A stretch of DNA of 64,000 nt from an archaeon (GTDB lineage: Archaea > Asgardarchaeota > Thorarchaeia > Thorarchaeales > Thorarchaeaceae), in NCBI GenBank assembly GCA_024276825.1, contig JAJRWI010000010.1:1-64000 (forward strand), written 5' to 3'. The translations under genes were made by a program, and so were the position numbers. The notes under the pieces were generated by a model. The model searched no databases. It saw only the letters and a list, made by a program, of their open reading frames with translations, and had not been told where the DNA came from. Positions 59,955 through 64,000 of the stretch are shown in pieces (the stretch's first letter is position 1; each line of letters opens with the position of its first letter).

Positions 59955-60773
59955 TCAGAAGTATTCGTCAAGAGAGGTCTGCTCCATTCTCTTTGATGTC
60001 AACATCTCTTTGAGCTTGATTCTCTGTCGTGCATCAATCAGGTTCAAGAGGTCAAGCATTTGAAGTGCATTCAGAGGAGAATTTCCAAATAGATGGTTAT
60101 TGAAGTATCCTAAGGTAGTATCCACAAGATCATTGAGTTGATGAAGTCTAGGAACCCATGGCTTCAACTCATCAATCGAGTATAGATAGTTATACCAGAG
60201 ATTCTCTCCATGTCCGTGCCACCGAATATATGAAAAGTCTGTGGTCACACGAATATCAATGGGCAATCGAGGTTCGTCTACAATAACATATGCAATGTTG
60301 TAATTCTCGAGCAAGGACATAACTTGTGGCTTGAACCAACTCTCATGTCGAAACTCAATTGCATACCTGAAGGAGGGATCTAGTTCGGAGAGGAATGTTT
60401 CAAGGTCAGCCATTGATTCAATATCCCAAGGCGGGAGTTGAATCAGAAGGGCTTCTATCCGATCTCTGATAGGAAGAAGTAACTGAAAGAATCTAGCGAG
60501 CTCTCGACCGCTCGCTCCGGTCAGACTCAAGCGACCGTCATGGGTCACTTTTTTGGGCAGTTTTGCTGTAAAGAACTTTTCAGGTGGGATTATTTCAGAC
60601 AGATGCCTGATGAAGTTCTTCTGAGGCAGGGCATAGAATGTAGAGTTGATCTCAGCAGTATTAAAGATAGAGAGATACTGCTTCAGCAATGACTCTCTTG
60701 AGTTGTAAAACACGCCCTTCCAGTCCTTCTCGTATGACCAGCCACTACAGCCAATATGGATGCCTCTTATCAT
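59955..60773 (-). CDS. DUF72-family protein
   Basis: A 272-residue TIM-barrel protein of the DUF72 (COG1801) family. Markers: HIGCSGWSYEKDWKGVFY at the start, AEINSTFYALP, FTAKLPKKVTHD, YAIEFRHESWF and YIRWHGHGE. The function of the family is unknown; endonuclease activity has been proposed for some members. It stands alone, divergent from the gene at 60879, with about 105 bases between. The start is ATG 60773. Confidence 0.92.
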   Translation of the reverse strand: MIRGIHIGCSGWSYEKDWKGVFYNSRESLLKQYLSIFNTAEINSTFYALPQKNFIRHLSEIIPPEKFFTAKLPKKVTHDGRLSLTGASGRELARFFQLLLPIRDRIEALLIQLPPWDIESMADLETFLSELDPSFRYAIEFRHESWFKPQVMSLLENYNIAYVIVDEPRLPIDIRVTTDFSYIRWHGHGENLWYNYLYSIDELKPWVPRLHQLNDLVDTTLGYFNNHLFGNSPLNALQMLDLLNLIDARQRIKLKEMLTSKRMEQTSLDEYF

Positions 60774-60878
60774 TATGCATCATGAAAGATAACGAGAATA
60801 GATGCTATCAGTGTTATGATATCAGATATGTGCATTGTAAGTGAGATTCATAAGAGCATTCAGCAGTAAACAACACGA

Positions 60879-61196
60879 GTGAAAATGATTGCAAAAGGTG
60901 TAAAAGCAGAGATAAGCAATCTTGAGATCCATATGGGCGACTTTTCGGAAAGAAAGTTCAAGATGAAATGTGATGTCACTTACGAGGAGCAGATGCTCAC
61001 CCTAGAAGGGGGAAAAAGGTCAGTCAGACTTCGTGCAATGAATATCGCGAATGTGCACCTTGAGAAAAAGGCTCTGAGAATATCAGCCCTGAACTTTGAA
61101 ATTGTGGACAAAGATGAAATGAGTGTTGCTAGTGGTTCAATACGAGTCGAGTTTGGCAATGATACAGAACAGTGGTACAAAGAACTCTGGGGATAG
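60879..61196 (+). CDS. Small hypothetical protein, possibly PH-like
   Basis: A 105-residue protein. It alternates strands (AEISNLEIHMGDFSERKFKMKCDVTYEEQMLTLEG in several segments) and ends with a helix (DTEQWYKELWG), the order expected of a small PH-like or similar beta barrel; this label is inference. It begins with GTG 60879 or ATG 60885. It precedes glnA by 60 bases on the same strand and may share a transcript. No motif links it to nitrogen metabolism. Confidence 0.65.
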   Translation: MKMIAKGVKAEISNLEIHMGDFSERKFKMKCDVTYEEQMLTLEGGKRSVRLRAMNIANVHLEKKALRISALNFEIVDKDEMSVASGSIRVEFGNDTEQWYKELWG

Positions 61197-61256
61197 ATAG
61201 CATAGTTAATATGCCTTTTAGTATGGAAAAAATCCGCAACTAAGGGGCTAGGAAAT

Positions 61257-62555
61257 ATGAGCGACAAGTTCGAATATATTGAACTGCAGATTATTGACAT
61301 TCTTGGACGACCAAAGGCAATGACTGTGCCATGTGAACCAGTTGACAGTCTTGAGGACCTGAAGAATGATCCTGTCATGACTGATGGTTCAGGCATTGAC
61401 GGAAGTTCCATATTAGGGCTGTCAAGTGTGGAGTCCTCTGACTTGCGATTGATACCAGATCCTTCCACACTCGTTGAACTCCCATATGCATTATTTAAAA
61501 CTGCTGCAGTCCTTTGCCATGTGAGGGAAAAGGGTGCTCCAGAGGGTTCATATTATCCGAAAGACCCTAGAGGGGCATTGCATACAGTGTGCAAGAGTCT
61601 TCTTGAAAACAAGACCCTCAGAGTAAAGATAGAACCCGAGTTTTATCTCCTTGATGAAAATGGCGGACCATTCGATCGGGTGGGTTATGCAGACACGTAT
61701 CCGACCAGCCCGAGCACAGACATTCTTCTTGAAATTGCTTCTGCCATCAGATCAATGGGAATGCGACCCAAAGTGATACATCATGAGGTTGGTAGATCCC
61801 AGCAAGAGATTGAGATTAATTTTGATGAAGTAAAAGCAATGGCAGACTATGTTGTTAGATTCAAGCAATTAGTAAGAGCCATAACTCAGGACTATGGGGT
61901 CGGTGCCACATTCATGCCGAAACCATTTGCGAACCAAGCGGGCAGTGGTATGCACTGTCACATTCAGCTATGGGAGGATGGCAAGAACCTGTTTGGGTCT
62001 GATGAGGGCACGGAGTTATCAAGAACAGGACAAATGTTCATTGCAGGCCTGCTAAAACATGCACCAGCAATTACAGCAATCGCCAACCCAACAATAAACT
62101 CATACAAGAGGCTTGTTCCACACAATGAGGCACCTGTGTTCATATCCTGGGGGCCAATGAACCGTACAGCACTAATCAGGGTCCCATTGTTCACGGAGCC
62201 TCGGAAGGCGGCCATAGAATTTAGATCGCCAGATGCAATGGCCAATCCATATCTACTATTCACTGCAATCATAGCTGCTGGCATGGATGGTATTGATAAG
62301 GAATTGTCTCCACCAAGACCTATCAAGTCTGATGTCTTCAGATTGACCGATGATGAGAGAGCGACGCTTGGAATACAAATGCTTCCATCCAACCTTGGAG
62401 AAGCACTGAAATGCTTGCAGCAGGACAAAGTAATTGTTGAACATCTTGGTAAGGCAATTGTTGATACATTTGTAAGCATTAAGCAGAGGGAATGGGATCA
62501 GTACCTCAAGTCAGCAGTGACAGGATGGGAATGGGAACAGTATCAGGACCTGTGA
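61257..62555 (+). CDS. glnA: Glutamine synthetase, type I
   Basis: Forms glutamine from glutamate, ammonia and ATP. The 432-residue protein has DGSGIDGSSILGL near the start (family D-G-S-S), IEPEFYLLD (metal Glu pair), GSGMHCHIQLW (His for ammonium/metal), NPTINSYKRLVP and FRSPDAMANPYL. There is no extended adenylylation loop motif (NLYDLPPE) visible, so covalent control as in enterobacteria is not expected. The start is ATG 61257. Its end overlaps the convergent aminotransferase by 13 bases. Confidence 0.95.
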   Translation: MSDKFEYIELQIIDILGRPKAMTVPCEPVDSLEDLKNDPVMTDGSGIDGSSILGLSSVESSDLRLIPDPSTLVELPYALFKTAAVLCHVREKGAPEGSYYPKDPRGALHTVCKSLLENKTLRVKIEPEFYLLDENGGPFDRVGYADTYPTSPSTDILLEIASAIRSMGMRPKVIHHEVGRSQQEIEINFDEVKAMADYVVRFKQLVRAITQDYGVGATFMPKPFANQAGSGMHCHIQLWEDGKNLFGSDEGTELSRTGQMFIAGLLKHAPAITAIANPTINSYKRLVPHNEAPVFISWGPMNRTALIRVPLFTEPRKAAIEFRSPDAMANPYLLFTAIIAAGMDGIDKELSPPRPIKSDVFRLTDDERATLGIQMLPSNLGEALKCLQQDKVIVEHLGKAIVDTFVSIKQREWDQYLKSAVTGWEWEQYQDL

Positions 62556-63703
62556 TCAAAGAACCTCTTCAGCCTGTCAAAGGCCTCATCAACTGCATCG
62601 GGGGTAAGTGGTCCAAACGATATGCGGATGTGTCCCTCGCCCTGTTCGCCAAATATGCGTCCTGGCAAGACCAGAATCTCAGTAGAGATAAGAAGGTCGA
62701 GAACGAGTGTGTTTGAGTCTTCACAGTCCTTGACTCTTGGGAAGATATAGAATGTCCCAGCGGTGCGGAATGTTTCAAGGGCATCAATCTCCTTTATCCT
62801 GACATAAGCCAGCTCTCTCAAATGGCTGATCCTTTCAATCTCCAATTGGACATGGTCCATAGAGTTCTTGAGAATGTCCAATGCGAGAATCTGACTTGCA
62901 GTGGGAGCACAGATCACAAAGCTGTCTTGTATCTTTAACAATTCATCCATGAAGTCCTCGGGTCCAATGACATAGCCAATGCGCCAGCCAGACATTCCAA
63001 AGTTCTTTGAAAAACTGCCAATGGTAATGACATTGTCGCGGGCATCTTTTCGAGACCGGGGACTGTAGTGTTGTTTGTGATCAAACACCATCTGGGCATA
63101 GGTCTCATCAGAGATTAGTGCTATGTCATGATCAATGCAAGTATCAACAATTGTGTCAATAATTGACCTTTCGTAAACAGCACCAGTAGGATTGTTGGGA
63201 GTGACCAGTAACACGGCCCTCGTGTTTTCATCAATGGCATCTATTATTCTTTCAGGAACAGGTTGAAACCTCTCATCAACAGGAGTTGTTCTAACTTCTG
63301 CGCCACAGAGTTGTGCTGCCATTGCAAAATTGAAATAGAACGGGGATGGCATCACTATGTTATCACCTGGCCCAAGCAGAGTCAGGGCTACCCCTGAAAA
63401 CGCATTATTCCCTCCAGCAGTGATGATAACTTCAGTCAAAGGGTCAGCTATGATATTAAACATGCGCCGTAGAAATAACGACAGTTCTTCCCTCAACTCA
63501 ATAAGACCGGGGTCGGATGTATATCTGTGAATTGTAGGATGAGAGAGCATGTCAGCAAGCGAGTCGAGTGATGTCTGAGGAGGAATATGACCGGGCATTC
63601 CCTGACCAAGGTTAATGAATCGGGCAGAACCAATGAACTGCCGTGCTGCTTCATTCAGTTTAGATATGGGAGGAGGCATAATCCTGCCAGTGCGCATCTT
63701 CAT
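62543..63703 (-). CDS. Class I/II PLP-dependent aminotransferase
   Basis: An aspartate-aminotransferase-like enzyme of about 386 residues. INLGQGMPGHIPP marks the N-terminal substrate loop, NNPTGAVYER the Asn that binds PLP, SDETYAQMVF the Asp/Tyr pair, and SFSKNFGMSGWRIGY the cofactor Lys. These are the family Iγ marks. The amino-acid substrate cannot be told. The start is set at ATG 63703 (MKMRTGRI); a GTG lies nine bases upstream. It converges on glnA. Confidence 0.92.
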   Translation of the reverse strand: MKMRTGRIMPPPISKLNEAARQFIGSARFINLGQGMPGHIPPQTSLDSLADMLSHPTIHRYTSDPGLIELREELSLFLRRMFNIIADPLTEVIITAGGNNAFSGVALTLLGPGDNIVMPSPFYFNFAMAAQLCGAEVRTTPVDERFQPVPERIIDAIDENTRAVLLVTPNNPTGAVYERSIIDTIVDTCIDHDIALISDETYAQMVFDHKQHYSPRSRKDARDNVITIGSFSKNFGMSGWRIGYVIGPEDFMDELLKIQDSFVICAPTASQILALDILKNSMDHVQLEIERISHLRELAYVRIKEIDALETFRTAGTFYIFPRVKDCEDSNTLVLDLLISTEILVLPGRIFGEQGEGHIRISFGPLTPDAVDEAFDRLKRFFDHRS

Positions 63704-63785
63704 TTTGGTCACCAGTGACTAAACATGAATAGGTCTCTGTAAAATGCTTAATAAGTGACTTCATCCGAATTCGTAGGGATTCACA

Positions 63786-64000
63786 ATGACAGACTACCAA
63801 GCGGGCAGAAAGGAAGTCAAGAGGGCTGCATTGCTCTCTGTGTTTGCAGCGATTGCATTGACCTTGACTAAATTGGTTATTGGTGTTGTCACAGGGTCGT
63901 TGGGTATCATTTCAGAAGCTCTGCACAGTGGTCTGGACCTGTCAGCAGCTGGGATTACATATGTGGCAGTCAGGAGGGCTTCTGAGGGACCTGACCAAGA
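63786..64000 (+). CDS. Cation diffusion facilitator transporter, 5' part (truncated by window edge)
   Basis: The first 71 codons of a membrane protein: a short cytosolic start (MTDYQAGRKEVKRAA), a first helix (LLSVFAAIALTLTKLVIGV) and a second with SEALHSGLDLSAAGITYVAV. The HSxxD pattern is the helix II metal site of CDF (cation efflux) proteins, which export Zn, Fe, Mn or Co by proton exchange. The remainder lies outside the window. It is divergent from the aminotransferase with about 80 bases between. Confidence 0.88.
   Translation, partial: MTDYQAGRKEVKRAALLSVFAAIALTLTKLVIGVVTGSLGIISEALHSGLDLSAAGITYVAVRRASEGPDQ

Overview
The window looks like a stretch of an Asgard archaeal chromosome, most likely of the Thorarchaeota type; the phylum is inferred from gene content, not tested. 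Archaeal hallmarks are aEF-2, class I lysyl-tRNA synthetase, an archaeal CCA-adding enzyme, TrmY, the pantoate kinase / phosphopantothenate synthetase route to CoA, short XPF nuclease, eS26 and eL13, and TATA-like promoters. Asgard hallmarks are four Ras/Arf/MglA-like GTPases, three Roadblock/LC7-type proteins, three V4R (TRAPP Bet3-like) proteins and a protein with a possible PCI-like C-terminus. Genes are densely packed on both strands, often overlapping by 1-30 bases. I see no CRISPR array, rRNA, prophage or intact transposon.

Layout. 1-6.0 kb: 3' part of ileS, an M20 peptidase, a divergent EF-2 and a methyltransferase. 6.1-7.4 kb: a VapBC pair, an unexplained structured RNA candidate and tRNA-Gln(CUG). 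7.4-11 kb: creatininase-like enzyme, MglA-like GTPase, class V aminotransferase, metallo-beta-lactamase-fold hydrolase. 11-16 kb: CoA synthesis (panE, phosphopantothenate synthetase, pantoate kinase, coaBC). 16-22 kb: Roadblock protein, a 1267-residue exported gingipain-like protein, TPR protein, GTPase. 22.3-25 kb: SelD, divergent from RtcB. 25-31 kb: transporter, nucleotide and OB-fold proteins, a long acidic GTPase, a noncoding patch with repeats, thymidylate kinase. 31-36.9 kb: DUF4430/ECF uptake operon, a regulator, XPF nuclease, inositol-phosphate synthase, M42 peptidase. 37-42.5 kb: Rab-like GTPase, a small RHH regulator, an ABC exporter, helical and small unknown proteins. 42.5-49.5 kb: Nudix, CCA enzyme, HDAC-like deacetylase, eS26, TrmY, PadR, CDP-alcohol transferase, LysRS. 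49.5-52.9 kb: a MacB-type ABC system with a membrane winged-helix regulator. 53-58 kb: a duplicated Roadblock + TRAPP-like cassette. 58-64 kb: PfkB kinase, eL13, DUF72, glutamine synthetase, aminotransferase and the 5' end of a cation-efflux gene.

Main results. (1) SelD is a selenoprotein: the reading frame extends through an in-frame TGA at 23290-23292 that falls exactly on the catalytic Cys/Sec position, so a gene model starting at 23220 loses the active site. (2) The EF-2 here keeps the diphthamide histidine but has lost the conserved loop around it. (3) A two-gene Roadblock/TRAPP-like unit is present twice within 4.4 kb. (4) The acidic Ras-like GTPase has an N-terminal domain with its own ribosome binding site, separated from the G domain by one in-frame TAA. 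(5) A compact three-way-junction RNA with TATA-like boxes and an oligo-T end lies on the minus strand near 7.0 kb. (6) One GTPase has Leu where the catalytic Gln normally sits.

Functions are assigned by reading motifs, without alignment or structure prediction. Longin-, PCI-, PH- and ACT-like calls are the weakest.
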